From positions 17,146,853 through 17,210,852 of the forward strand of contig CM035808.1 of the NCBI GenBank assembly GCA_020466095.1: 64,000 bases of DNA. The letters run 5' to 3'. This DNA comes from Chlorops oryzae. Lineage: Eukaryota > Arthropoda > Insecta > Diptera > Chloropidae. Positions 22,241-33,725 of the stretch are shown here, in pieces. The translations under genes were made by a program, and so were the position numbers. Under the pieces are notes generated by a model. That model did no database searches, was not told the origin of the DNA, and worked only from the letters and a program-made list of their open reading frames with translations. How positions within the stretch are numbered: position 1 is the first letter of the stretch; each line of letters opens with the position of its first letter.

Positions 22241-25200
22241 AGGATTTAATAAATAAATAAAAAAGTTTATGCAATAAAGATAAAGTTCACAGGCTAGCGA
22301 ATAAGGAAACTCAGAGGAAGAACAAACTTTCCACTTAAATTCCATTGTTAAAACTGCTTTTTTTTTATTGGGGAACACTTCATGATGGCAGCACATTCGA
22401 AAACTGTAAATTTTTCTTAAATTTCCGCTAATCAAAAATAAAAAAAACCTTTCTGATATGTTTCCCACACAAATGTTATGTGTTTAATTGAAGTCACTCC
22501 CGCACTTGAATCTTTCGAATTCACGATTCGTTTCCTTTCCCAAAGTCTTCTCGGAAACGCAGTAGCGCCCATCAAGCCCAGCAGCCGGCAGCCTCCGAAG
22601 TAGTTCTTCGAAATGTCAATCATCAGAGCATGCAAAACATGCAAGCAACTAATCAATCGTGCACCGATAGACACCACAAGCCGTCGAAGGCCTCACGCGA
22701 ATGCAAGGGACGGAACGCTGAAGGGACACAGTTAGCCGAAGATGGCGGAGCGGCTTCTTATTTTATTTTCTCAGACAGAAAAGCTCGTTCGGCTACTTAG
22801 CCGTGTACTGGCCACCATTCAGGTTCCCTTCATTCCCATACAATGCGATACAATGCGATGCGATAGATAAATCATTCCTTGTGGATTAATTTCTGTTGCA
22901 TGCCGCATACATAAGACGCACAGACCGGACCGGAGCCTCTGCTGCCGGGATTTCGCGCACGCTCGAATGCGTCATCGGAGCAGATTTTAATTATTATAAA
23001 TTTCACTCTTTGTTGACCATATCAAAATTGATATTATGCCGAACTCAACCATCGGCGCGTTGTCAGGCAATAATCAGGTATATAGTGTGTACTTCGGTCC
23101 GCCCTTCTATCTTGCTTTCCGCTAACGTGACACGCAGGGGCTGATAATGCTGCGCCCTTGAAGGGTTGTTTCCGCGCCGATGCTAATAATAATTGAAAAT
23201 CGGCAGCTCTAGTGCAGCGCACTGCGTTGTGTCCTTTCGAACGAGAACGAACTTTCATAAATTGCGAGAAGAAGACGAAGAAGAAAGAGGACGCTAAATT
23301 CGGGAAAAATTATTTATCTGATCTTGTCATTTCATTTCGTTTGTTGTTGCTATCGTTGCTGCCGTATGCAAATCAGTTTTGATTTCAATGCGAAGCGATT
23401 TCATTTTTTTCGATTAATTTTTATGCCCGATTTTTTCCCTTTTATTTCTTTTGGTATTTTTTTTTCTCTCTCTCTCTCTTTATCTAAGAGCAAAATAAAT
23501 GACGAACATAGCGCTTCACATCTGCGCGTTTGTCATTTGACATAACGATTTATGGGAATAAAAATTTTTCGAAAGCAACACGTTTTCGGCATCCCAATGA
23601 GTGAATGAAGTGAATGGAAAAAAATGGGAGAAAAAAAAAACGAATGAATGAATGTGCCCTTTATGGATTTTGTGGCATTATTAGACTCATTTCGATGAAA
23701 TTCTTTCTTTTCGAACTTATTTCCTCAATGCCCATCAGCGATGTTGTTGTCTGCCCATGCGAGGAGGAAGATCTGCCGCTCAGATCGTCCCCTCGTCTGT
23801 CTGTCTGTCTGCCAGTCTGTGCAGTCCGTCCGTCCGTCCGTCGATCTCTGTAAGTTCTATTTTTGACAGTTCTGCATTGCCATCGTATCGAATCAAGTGT
23901 GTGTGTTGGCAGCATCTTGTCTTCGATACATCCAGAGCGATCCATACACGTCCCTGTTTCATTCAACTGCATCAAGGGGGGACGCGCATTAAAATTGTCA
24001 TATTCATGGCAAATTATTGAGCAAAATCGTCGAAATTTTACATTTTCCTGCCATTTTCCCCCATATGCGAGTGCAAAACTTAACGCTACACCAAAACCGA
24101 AGCATGTTTTTTCGGCTCATTGCAATGCAACAGACGAAAAAGCAAAATCAAAAAAAAAAAAAAAATTTCAAAAATAAAAAAAATTAGAGTAGCATCATAA
24201 AACACTAAAAAAATAAAACAAAAAAAAACGAGAGGAAGAAAAATAAAAAGATAGTGCTATGTCTGAAGAAATCAAAAATCATCATACAACATCGTTGACG
24301 AGCGAAAACATCGAAATAAAATCGAAGTGTTTGCGAAAACGCTGCCGCAGTTCGATGCAACTGTTGGTCGCAGGTTGCGAGATGCGTGAAAATCGCATTT
24401 CGCGTCTGCATACATCTGGTTGGTCTAGACGCGAGGCTCTAGACTTGAGATGTTTTAGAAATTGCGGCAGCCATTCAGGGAGGGTTTTCATTATTGGGTT
24501 CGGATTATATTGGACGATTGAAGGAAATGAGGCTGGAACCGTCCGCGCACTTCCCTCGTCCATTCGATTCTCATATTTCTGTTGAAAATGTAATAAAAAA
24601 GATTCATTTATTGAAGCGAAAATAGATATAGAAATATTTCAAAAAAATTTTTTCTTTTATAGCACCCCATTAAAGGCCAATGAAACTTGAATGTATTTTA
24701 CACTAATTTCCACTTATTTAGTGCTCATTAAAATGTGCTCACTTCAAATTAACTAATTCCATCAAAGTTCTGACTTTTGCCTTAGCATAGTTTTGAGCAT
24801 CTCCCGCTGTGAAATTATATTTCCCGTCAGGCCCAAGTGTGTTGTAGACAAAAGCGCAGTCAATAGACACGTGCTAGACTCGATTCGACTCGACTCGACT
24901 CGATTCGAGAAAAGGGTTAAGGGATGCTCGAAGCTTATGGGGGAAAAAAAAAATTCATTTTTGCATTATTTCAAAACACAATAATGATGCAAAAACAAAA
25001 AAAAAAAAAAGACGGCTGACATAAAATTTTATCGCATACAAAACACACATTTATAACTTCATTAAGCGGCACTTAACGATTTCCTCTTTTCGAAAAGGTT
25101 TAAGGGTCGCAATTTTACTTACCGAAAATCATAATTGGTAAACGCTGATAATAGACAATTAAACATTCAGACCTTCAAACTGAACTGAACCAAACAACCC

Positions 25201-25482
25201 CAGAGTCCTAATCGTTCGCTCCACAGCCCCAAATTTCCCCCATCCGCCCGACCATTATTCGAATCCGATAATCATTGACTTCTTAGCGTCGCTGCGACGT
25301 GCTCAAAATGATTTTATGTTTGTTGAAAAGTTATTATCACTTAAATAGAATATTCTCCTCTGCCGAGTGTTGTGCTGCGTGTGTGTGTGAACTCATATGA
25401 AAACTTTCAAGTGCACAGAGAGTTTCGCTCAAGAGGCTGTGGAAAATATAGAGAACATTTCCAGCATATCACTGCTGATCGG

Positions 25483-25801
25483 TATATAAAGATATAAATT
25501 ATAGTTTCAGCCATTCGTCGTACAATAATAATTCTGTGTCCTTGCCGTTTGTTCAGTTGACTTTAGTTTAGTTTAGTTTGTTGAACAATTTTCGAGCTGC
25601 TCAACGATGAAGATGAACACTTGTTTACTTTGGCCCTTTTTCGATAAGGGTGCCTCCATCTACTCGAAGGAGTTAACTAGCGAACGATTGGAAGGTATGG
25701 GAAATTTTATGCCTCATCATCATTTATTTCAGTCTCTGTCAGTTGTTGAACTCTCCTCAAGTGCTTCGGTTTATCGAAGCCTCTATCGTTGTGATTGGTA
25801 A
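25483..25801 (+). promoter_or_regulatory. Candidate internal TATA promoter with short ORF
   Basis: TATATAAAG at 25483 is followed 26 bp later by an initiator-like TCAGCC (A at 25509). About 100 nt downstream an ATG at 25607 opens a 64-codon frame beginning MKMNTCLLWPFFDKGASIYS and ending at 25801. It has no signal peptide or recognised domain. Inside it, AAG|GTATGG at 25694|25695 is a plausible splice donor. Used as an alternative first exon, the coding part would end in phase 1 (88 nt), which does not fit the phase-0 junction of cut exon 1. It could be an independent small transcript or chance. Confidence 0.25.
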
Positions 25802-28800
25802 TTATAGATAATTGGCATTATTGATTGGGAAATCATGATTCGGAGACAGCATTAAGGAAGTGGCAATGGCAGTGCCAGTGGAATCTCAAGAGCCTTCAGC
25901 CTTCAGCCTTGCAGCTAATAGAGGATTTCCGCTTTTCTTTTTAACGATTTATTACAACGCAAAAGAAAAGAAATTTGTTTTCCACTTTTTATGTCTTTTG
26001 AAATCATTGAGAGAATTTCTCGGTTTTGTAGGTCATGCGATAAATTTTTTTTGTCTTTTTTTGTATTTTTTTTTTTCTCAAAAATAAGTTTTGAAATCAT
26101 CTTCAGCCCACGCTCATCAATATTTCCATTGATTCATACCCAATTAAAAAGAAAAACCGAATTCTAATAAATAAAAAGATTTTAAACGAAACGAAACGAA
26201 ATTTTTACACCGCCAATGCGACATGGAGAGAAGGATGAAAAAGCGAAGAAGAGCAATTTCATAAAATAGCAAAAACATTTTAAAATGTCACGAATTTGGC
26301 AGATTTTTAAATAAAAACGAATGGAAAAAATGAGATCAGGTTTTACGACTTCATAAAATTCGAAATCAGTCGAAGCTCTACGGAATTAAAAGATAAAAAT
26401 CGAAAATTCTGTACAAAAAAAAAAGAATATCATAAGGCCAAACGCATTTACCGCAGACTGAATTGATATGACGTGCTTTGTGTATTTTTAAACAAGAAAA
26501 TTTTAATGAAAAATAAAGGAAAGTCAAATCAAGTAGGGGGGAAAATCTCCCCCACTTTATTGTGCGTTCAAATCCATTAAGAATATTATGGAATAGAATA
26601 CCTTCTTACCTTAAAAAGAACAATGACAGGGAAATGCGAAAGCAAAAACAAAACAAAAAATTATTAAAAAATATTTAACCTTATTTTTTTTTTTTTTCTT
26701 TCAATGGACATAAAAAATGCAAAAAGAAAATTCAAAATCAATAGGCAAACACAGTCGTCGACACATGTTTTTACCCGATGCTACTTTGTTAGAACATTTT
26801 TCACAGCATTGAATTGGTATTTAGAGTGGCACGATTCTCACAGTTCAAACGGCGGAAACTATGTCACAACCGCTCAAAGACTTCATCGATCGTGTAAGAG
26901 ACGCAACAGCACGATCACACACGATCACACGCTCACAAATTCAAATACACATAAATAAAGGCAAATATTTTAATGAAAAGCAAAAACAACATTCAAAACA
27001 AAATAACTTATTCGAAGAGCTGAAGAGCAAATACCCTTCGATTTAGAATGCAACTGTTGCTCTCTGCTTGAAATGCTGCTGCAACATGGGGATTTTCCGA
27101 ACTCTCAAGGCCCCCCCTCATACGTAACAAACTGAAAAGTTTCGTTTCATTCTGTCTTTTTTTCTATTCTTTGAGTCCCTTTGTTTTCGTCTACCTTTTA
27201 CTATAGAGGCAAGAACTGACTCGAGCGCCTGAAATAAATCGAAATGACAGATCATTAAATTTAACACGATCGACTGGGATCGACTCTCCCGATTGCAGTG
27301 GGGAGGTGGGGATTTCGATTTTAGGTACCTATACGAAAATTGACTTCTCTAATGCTCTTGAGATGCCATATTTTGTCGGATTTTATTTGCTCTAGATCAA
27401 TGGTCCCATTATGCTTGTATGTTTTCCCATTTTTTTTCCGTGTATTGTTTATTTATAATATCGTCGCATCGCATTGGCAAGTGGGCTTTGTTTGATTCAT
27501 TCGATTTCGTTAGAATCTTTTTTCTTTCATTTTTTAAAATTGTTTTTAATTAAAATAAAAAAAATTTTTTTTTTTTTTTGCCGACCATCGAAACAAATAT
27601 GCTGAAGCAAATATTGCCGATATTAACAAATATATTAAAAATCCGACTGCGTAGGTGAAAATGCGATTTATTTAAAAGCATTAATTTTGGAAAATTTTTC
27701 TTTTTGGCTGATTTTTTGTTATTGTTTTTCTTTTCTTCAAAATTGTACATTTAAATTGAGAATTCTTTCATGTGAATTAAGCAGAATTGATTTATTCTTG
27801 TTTGTTAATCATGATTTCGGTAGACGATGACATCTGGCAACACTTTTAGGAATTTCGAAATTGCTAAAGCAAAACAAAAAATAAGAAAAAAAAAATTTTT
27901 TTTTTAAATCCACCATAGTCAAAAAAGCTTGAAGGAAATCCTTCTGCTCATTCAGTGGACGAATGATTTCACGATCTTCTTGCGGGAGTTAAAACTCTTT
28001 AGACACATTTCAAAACACGATCGTTACAGGAAATATTGAGAAATGTTTGAGCGCATACAGAAGGACGGTTACACAAAGCAAAGCTTTGAAAGCCCCCATT
28101 TGGTTTTTTTTGAAATATCGTTAACGATGCGAAAGGAAATCCCCACCAAAATAATACCAAACCAATTCTTCGTTTGGGTTAAGCTAGAAGCAATAGCCCG
28201 ATCGCTTATTGATCGATTATCACTGCTTTTTGTCTGCCTGTCAGTTGTCTTATTGTCTTCAATTTTGTCGGCTTTTTTTTTTGTTGGTGTTGTGTTGTTG
28301 TTGTGTGTGCTTTTTCCCTCCTCTGCTTGAGGCTAAAATCTTTTTGTGATCGCTTCTCTTGATGTCTTCGGATTTCTCAAGTGATTTTCGAGTGATTAGT
28401 ACTTGTAAATGATCGGCATTTGAAGGAGCTAGACGTGAAGTTGCTGAAAACGTTGATTATTAGCTGTCGTTTTTCGTTTCACAAGTGATCTTCAATGGTC
28501 TTGAATAGTTTTGAACATTCGCATTCATATATTTTTCTTGTTATTTTCGTCAGTGGGAGTATTTTTTTTTTTTTAATTTTTTAAATATAATTTTTAATTT
28601 TCTCTATCGTTTCTAATTGAGTTGAAATTGAATTGAATTGATTTCATTCAGGAGTTTTTTTCTTCTTTTTTTCTTAAATTGAGTTCAAGTGTTTTTCATT
28701 GAATCCTAAATCGGATCTCTTTAGAAGATATCGGTCAATGCATAGCACAGCTTAACATCACATAAGAAAAATATTTTTTTCCTATAGCTCCGTGTTATAT

Positions 28801-31149
28801 GCTTTTTTTTAAAAGTTTTGTTATGGAGATCCGGCTTTAAAGGACCTTTTTTTTAGGTCAGATTTGGCTCGGAAAATATCTGTTCACGTTAGGTAACTAA
28901 ACAATTTTGATTTACTTTGCTTTGCTATGACTGATTGTAGCTGTAAAGTAATAGTCCATGAAAATCTTTAAAGCATTTGAGAGCAAGAAAATAAAAGAAA
29001 ATCGTCATCAAATAAGTCTGAAATTTCTTCGTCATTTCTAAACATCTTTTTAAAATTTTTGTAGTGGATCTCGGATTTTAATGAAAATCCCCTTCACTTT
29101 CGTGAATGTTTTGTTTCTAGCATTTTTTTGCACTTCTGCCTTGGCAGGAGACTTTCATTGCTTTTGATTTGCAAAAAAATTCACCCACTTAACTGGTCGT
29201 TGGCATTGCTTGCAGACTTCGTTGTTTCCTTATTTGTTCCTGCAGCCAAAAGAATGCCACAAAGCTACTACTACTTTAATTTTGCGCCCTTTTCATTTGA
29301 AAATCCTAGGAACAGCGTCTCAGCATGTTGCTTTGCTTTTTTTTATTATATTTTTTTCTCCTTTTGTTGCATGTCCTTGAGCTTTAAAATTGTTGCCTTC
29401 TTAGACGGCGACTACGCCGACGCTTGCGATGGACGGCGACTTCAACGCCAACGCTAACGTCACGGCGACGACTGCGACGGCTGCGTCGCTACCGGAAGTG
29501 ATGTCATAATAATGTCTACAAATGTTCTTTCCTCCTTTCATCTGCTCCGTTTTAGTTGCGCTTGTTGCTGCCTTTCGTCAAAAGGTCTTTGCTCTACTTT
29601 TCGCAGCAACAGCAGCAGGCCTACAGTGTCGTCTAGTCCTACTGCTATCGCTGGCTACCTTTTGCGGTAGGTACCCCATGCTCGTTTCTCTATCTTACTC
29701 TTCCTAACTATAATAAATGATTAAAATTTCTCTCAACAAAATTTGGCGAAAACGCTTAAAATTGTTCTAACCGAACTTCTTCATCGGCCTCGCCATTCCC
29801 ATCGTCGTGTCGGCTTATCGTCGTTTTGTCTTTAAAGTGCGTAATTTTCAATGTCTGACTGTTTTACCGCCTACAAGTATGCTATAGCAAAACATAAACA
29901 TTGCGTACACACACACACACACACTCTTTAGTCTTCCTCTCACTCTATTCCTGTGTGCGAGTGTTTGTTTGCGTGGGTGTGTGTGTGCTAGATTTCGTAT
30001 TTGTGCGTACATTTCCGTTTGTTTTGTTGCTTTTTACCGCAAAATTCAAGTATGCGTCGAGTCGAGTTGAGTTGAGTTAAGTTGAGTCGAACCGAGCCGA
30101 GCCGAGCTGCGTTGAGTTGGGGTCGGAGCAGTCATCTCGTAGTAGTTGTAGATTTAGTAAAATTCTATAGCGTTGTTTTAAGCGCTTCACTACAATAACA
30201 AAAGAGCAAAAAACAGAAGAAAAAAAACAAAAAAAGCATACTGCCTGGGGTTTCCCTGCCATTGCGTGTGTGTGTGTGTGCGAGTCGGAGTTTTGAAATC
30301 CTGTCTACGTTGCACTGTCACCGCTTGTTCTTTTAATTACGCACGTATATTTGGGTGTCTCACTTTAAAGTCCCTCATACGGAAGCGAGATAACTTCCAC
30401 AAGAACATAGATGTACTTAAATGCTGTGAAAGCAACATTCACTCGTCTGACTATCTTGAACTCCTTTATGCGGTTTTGCCTTGAAAAGACGAGCGAGGCA
30501 CCCAGCCAACCAGCCAGCCAGCCAGCCTGCCAGCAAGTCAGCTGGTTAGATATTTAGATAAACACTGTTTTAAAGCTTTCTAAAGATACGTACGTATGGG
30601 TGCTATTGTGTGTGTTCGTTTTTCCGTGTGTGTGCGTTTCTTTGTAGGCTCCTCTGTTCGTGTGATTGTATCGCTGTGCGTGCTTAGCAGCTAAGAACAC
30701 GTTTTTGTTTACAACGCATAATGTCCTTGAAAGTTTTTGGCATAGTTTTCAATGAACATAAAAAGGTAAATAGAGAGCATAATTACCAAGGCGAACATGT
30801 TCTCAGTTGCAACAGTATTGGTATGTGTGTGTGTGTGACGACTTTGTATTTGTAAAAAGTAGGTTGTTCAATGCTTTAAATGCAGCGTTTAATAGATAAA
30901 TAAATAAACGAACGGAAACCTTGAACTTGAACTCATCTCGTTTCATGATAAAACATTTGTGCTTAAAACCAGTTGAGGTGAATTTTTAATTTTCATGTCT
31001 ACTTTTAGGCTTTTACAAGCTTTGTCATTATATTGCTTTTACATCATTACTATTGCGAAAAGGGAGATTATGAAATTATTAAAGCTTTTCTCTATCTCTG
31101 TGAATAAACTGAATGATCTAATAATATTTACATTTTATTTTCTATTTCT

Positions 31150-31157
31150 AGGTAAGA
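31150..31157 (+). promoter_or_regulatory. ct: Candidate recursive-splicing ratchet point 1
   Basis: A pyrimidine-rich tract ATTTTATTTTCTATTTCTAG ends at 31151 and is joined directly to GTAAGA. This gives a 3' splice site fused to a 5' splice site with no exon between. A fly-like branch point CTAAT (in GATCTAATAAT) lies about 30 nt upstream of the AG. Such zero-length sites are known to remove long Drosophila introns stepwise, for example in Ubx. It lies on the cut strand, 21.5 kb into the intron. Confidence 0.55.
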
Positions 31158-31244
31158 CTCTGTCAAGTATACCTCTATTTGTAAGTATATTTAAAACATG
31201 TTTGCCTTTAAATACGCTTTAAATTATTGAATTACAAAAAAGAG

Positions 31245-31291
31245 AATGACAAAGAAGGAAATCATAATTCTAAGCATACTTAATGGCTGCA
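31245..31291 (+). repeat. Left 47-bp direct repeat flanking transposon
   Basis: AATGACAAAGAAGGAAATCA... ending in TTAATGGCTGCA. It matches 31663-31709 at 45 of 47 positions in the same orientation. The transposon 31305-31653 lies between the two copies. Confidence 0.85.
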
Positions 31292-31304
31292 AATCGCCAA
31301 ACTA

Positions 31305-31653
31305 CTCAGCCAACCAATATAGTCCGCACGGTACTCCTAATGACTCCTTTTCCGGAGCGCAAATGCTCCTACAACGCTCCGATTGGAGTTCTAAATGAGG
31401 GTTTGTTTTTGGGAGAAAAGCGCACTAATATGGAGAAAGCTTTGAGGGATCTCAAAACGTATCTTTCTTGATTACTAGAATGCTTATTAAAAATCTGTTT
31501 GGACTCTCAATTATAATATTTTTTTTAAATCACTCGTTTGGTATCTCTAAATGCTACTAGGGTTTGTTTTGTAAGGCCTTGGCAAAAGCACTACTTCGAA
31601 AAGCTCCGTAAGGACTCCTATTTCGGAGCACTCCGTATATGTTGGCTGGGTAC
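31305..31653 (+). mobile_element. CCAGCCAAC-ended element, copy 2
   Basis: The left end CTCAGCCAACCAATATAGTC and the complement of the right end ACCCAGCCAACATATACGG share the terminal AC-CAGCCAAC. The interior shares, in order, CCGCACGG, GGAGCG.AAA.GCTCCTA, GTTCTAAA.GAG.TTGTTTTT, GGGATCTCA, GCCTTGG.AAAAGCACTACTT and CGGAGCACTCCG with the 53.5 kb copy. Non-coding. Confidence 0.75.
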
Positions 31654-31662
31654 AATTAAGGC

Positions 31663-31709
31663 AATGACAAAGAAGGAAATAATAATTCTTAGCATACTTA
31701 ATGGCTGCA
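31663..31709 (+). repeat. Right 47-bp direct repeat flanking transposon
   Basis: Second copy of 31245-31291, 45 of 47 identical. It is much longer than any DNA-transposon target duplication, so it implies either a larger element or a segmental duplication. Confidence 0.85.
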
Positions 31710-32960
31710 CATAGCCAAGCTATCCCCAAGAATACTTTTTTTTTGAGTTATAGAAATGAACTAACGTTCTCCTGAGGCACTGGAGACGAAACATAGTACA
31801 ACCAGTCCATAAAATTCTTGGCAAAAAATAGAAGGAGCTGCCGAAGAGCATTAAAATATGGCATGGATATTTCTTTAGATGAAAAATTGAATTGAATCTG
31901 AAAAATCCAATGACCATGCCACCCACCCCCAAAATAAAGCCTACATTTCTTTCATACGATCACTTGTCCTTACCTTAGCAATAACTGATTTTTCTCTTAC
32001 AAAATATCATACAAACTCTAACAGACAGTGATTTTGTGACTGCAGGCCGCTAAAAAATTCCACAAAAAATCAAAAATCTTCAACAGGATAATCAGTTCGT
32101 GAAGGCTCTGGTTTCAATTACAATGAGCAAAACATAAATCGTCGATATTGTTATTTTAAGACCTCCGATATCATAATATTCCCCCTCCTGAATTAGAAGA
32201 CACCCACAAGACATCCACGTATGAGCTGAGCTGCTATTTTAGGAATAATTTTTTGTCGTTTGTTTGCTCTTTTTCCCTTCTCTTGACTTAAGCTACTCTG
32301 AGGTACCTACCCGCACTGGCGCTTTAATTGAGGGAGCTGCTTTGCAAGTAGGCTTAAAAAATGCGTCAATTTAATCGCTGCAACTTCTTGCACAACAGCG
32401 CAACGCCACGAGTCGCTGCACCCCACACAAAAGTTCCTCTCTTTGTATTTGGGGACACTGCATCGGCTTCTGTACATGCTCGCATGTCATGTCGTGCTGC
32501 GTGTCCTCCAGTCCCTACCCCTGGCCAATCTCCTTTGTGTCGAGCATTGAGAATTGAAATTGGTACTTTTTAAGTTCTGCGGATGCTACTGCCGCGACGC
32601 TGCGTTGCTGTGCTGTGCTGTGAATGCTGCTGCATCTTGTGCCTGCCGCGAGAATGCATCTTAATTTTGATTTATGCTCGCAACGCCCGCGCATTTTGCT
32701 TTTCTTTATCGAATTTCGCTTGTTTTCCTGTTCGCCTTTGGATGTCATATTCTATTGGGGCTCGTTTTCATTCTTTTTCATTAATGAAGTTTCGTTTTGG
32801 CTCTTTTTTTTCGATGCCCTTTACTTCTTATGATTTTCTTTTTTAGTCTTTGTCAATTTTCAATTTGAATACCTACTTTCCATGGAGCGCAATCTGAATT
32901 GATAGATTTTTTATAGAGTAATAGTTTTATGTTATTTTGAAAAAGAGAACCTTTAGTAAA

Positions 32961-32978
32961 GACCCCGCTTGGGCGCCA
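32961..32978 (-). mobile_element. Possible LTR-retrotransposon primer-binding site
   Basis: On the minus strand TGGCGCCCAAGCGGGGTC resembles the TGGCGCC-type tRNA primer-binding sites of insect LTR retroelements. Immediately before it on that strand are AATAAA and an AT-rich stretch, as expected at an LTR 3' end. The LTR itself would then lie at higher coordinates, over the pentamer satellite. No gag/pol frame is seen at lower coordinates, so it is at best a relic. Confidence 0.3.
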
Positions 32979-33034
32979 AAAATAAGAAATTTAATGGTCG
33001 AATATAGTTTATTTTTCATTTATTGATTCGTTAA

Positions 33035-33250
33035 CTCTACACTACACTGCACTGCACTACACTACACTACACTTACACTACACTGCACTACACTAAACAC
33101 TACACTACACTACACTACACTACACTACACTACACTAAACTACAACTAAACTAACACTAACACTACACACTACACTACACTACACTACACTACACTACAC
33201 TACACTACACTACACTACACTACACATACACTACACTACACTACACTAGA
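33035..33250 (+). repeat. CACTA pentanucleotide satellite
   Basis: About 40 near-perfect tandem CACTA units with occasional CACTG, CTAAA and CATA variants. Degenerate units continue to about 33440. The unit is not the insect telomere repeat TTAGG. Confidence 0.95.
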
Positions 33251-33654
33251 TTATCTTTACAACAAAATTAAACTACCTTTATATATTAATGCATTTTTTT
33301 CTACATAATTTGTACATACTCACTAACACTATCTTTATCTACACTACACAAATAACGAACACTACAATCTTACATAACACAAACTACACTAAATAACAAT
33401 ACAAATACATTCTGTTACATTAACTAAATGTATTACACTTAACTACATTACATCAACAGCAAATCGCTAATACTGGTACAATTTTCATCACATCTTTCGT
33501 TCAATAACTTAATCAGGGAGCCTAAGAAGAGACACTCTAAGAATTCGTCATATTTTCACATTCATTACGAAATTATATCTTAAGACTCCAATTCTTGATT
33601 TACGAGTGGCAATTTACATTAAGAGTGCTAACGGCAGACAGCCTTAAAATAACA

Positions 33655-33725
33655 TCACTACACTACACTACACTAACAGTACACACTACGCACTGCACTA
33701 CACTACACTACACTACACAACATTA
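33655..33725 (+). repeat. CACTA satellite, second block
   Basis: The same pentamer (CACTA with CACTG variants) reappears about 400 bp after the first block ends, separated by AT-rich DNA. Confidence 0.9.

Larger units (their letters stand above)
9632..31149 (+). other. ct: Cut intron 1, first segment
   Basis: About 21.5 kb with no recognised coding exon. From 9632 to 14160 it holds one dispersed repeat, an 81-bp MITE, poly-A/T runs and AT-rich unique DNA. From 14.1 to 22.3 kb there is a dense set of small inverted-repeat transposons. From 22.3 to 25.4 kb the DNA is more GC-balanced (notably 22540-22990 and 23760-23960, the latter with GTCT/GTCC repeats), with no frame that looks coding. From 25.8 to 31.1 kb I see simple repeats only: CGACGN triplets at 29402-29475, CA/GT runs near 29.9-30.0 kb, GAGTT/GAGCC pentamers at 30056-30120 and CCAG repeats at 30500-30540. 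A proneural-type E-box CACCTG lies at 14453. Single motifs like this are not evidence of an enhancer. Confidence 0.6.

Noticed and set aside
33035..33250. Telomere-type repeat
   Set aside because: The unit CACTA differs from the insect TTAGG repeat and from dipteran telomeric arrays that I know.
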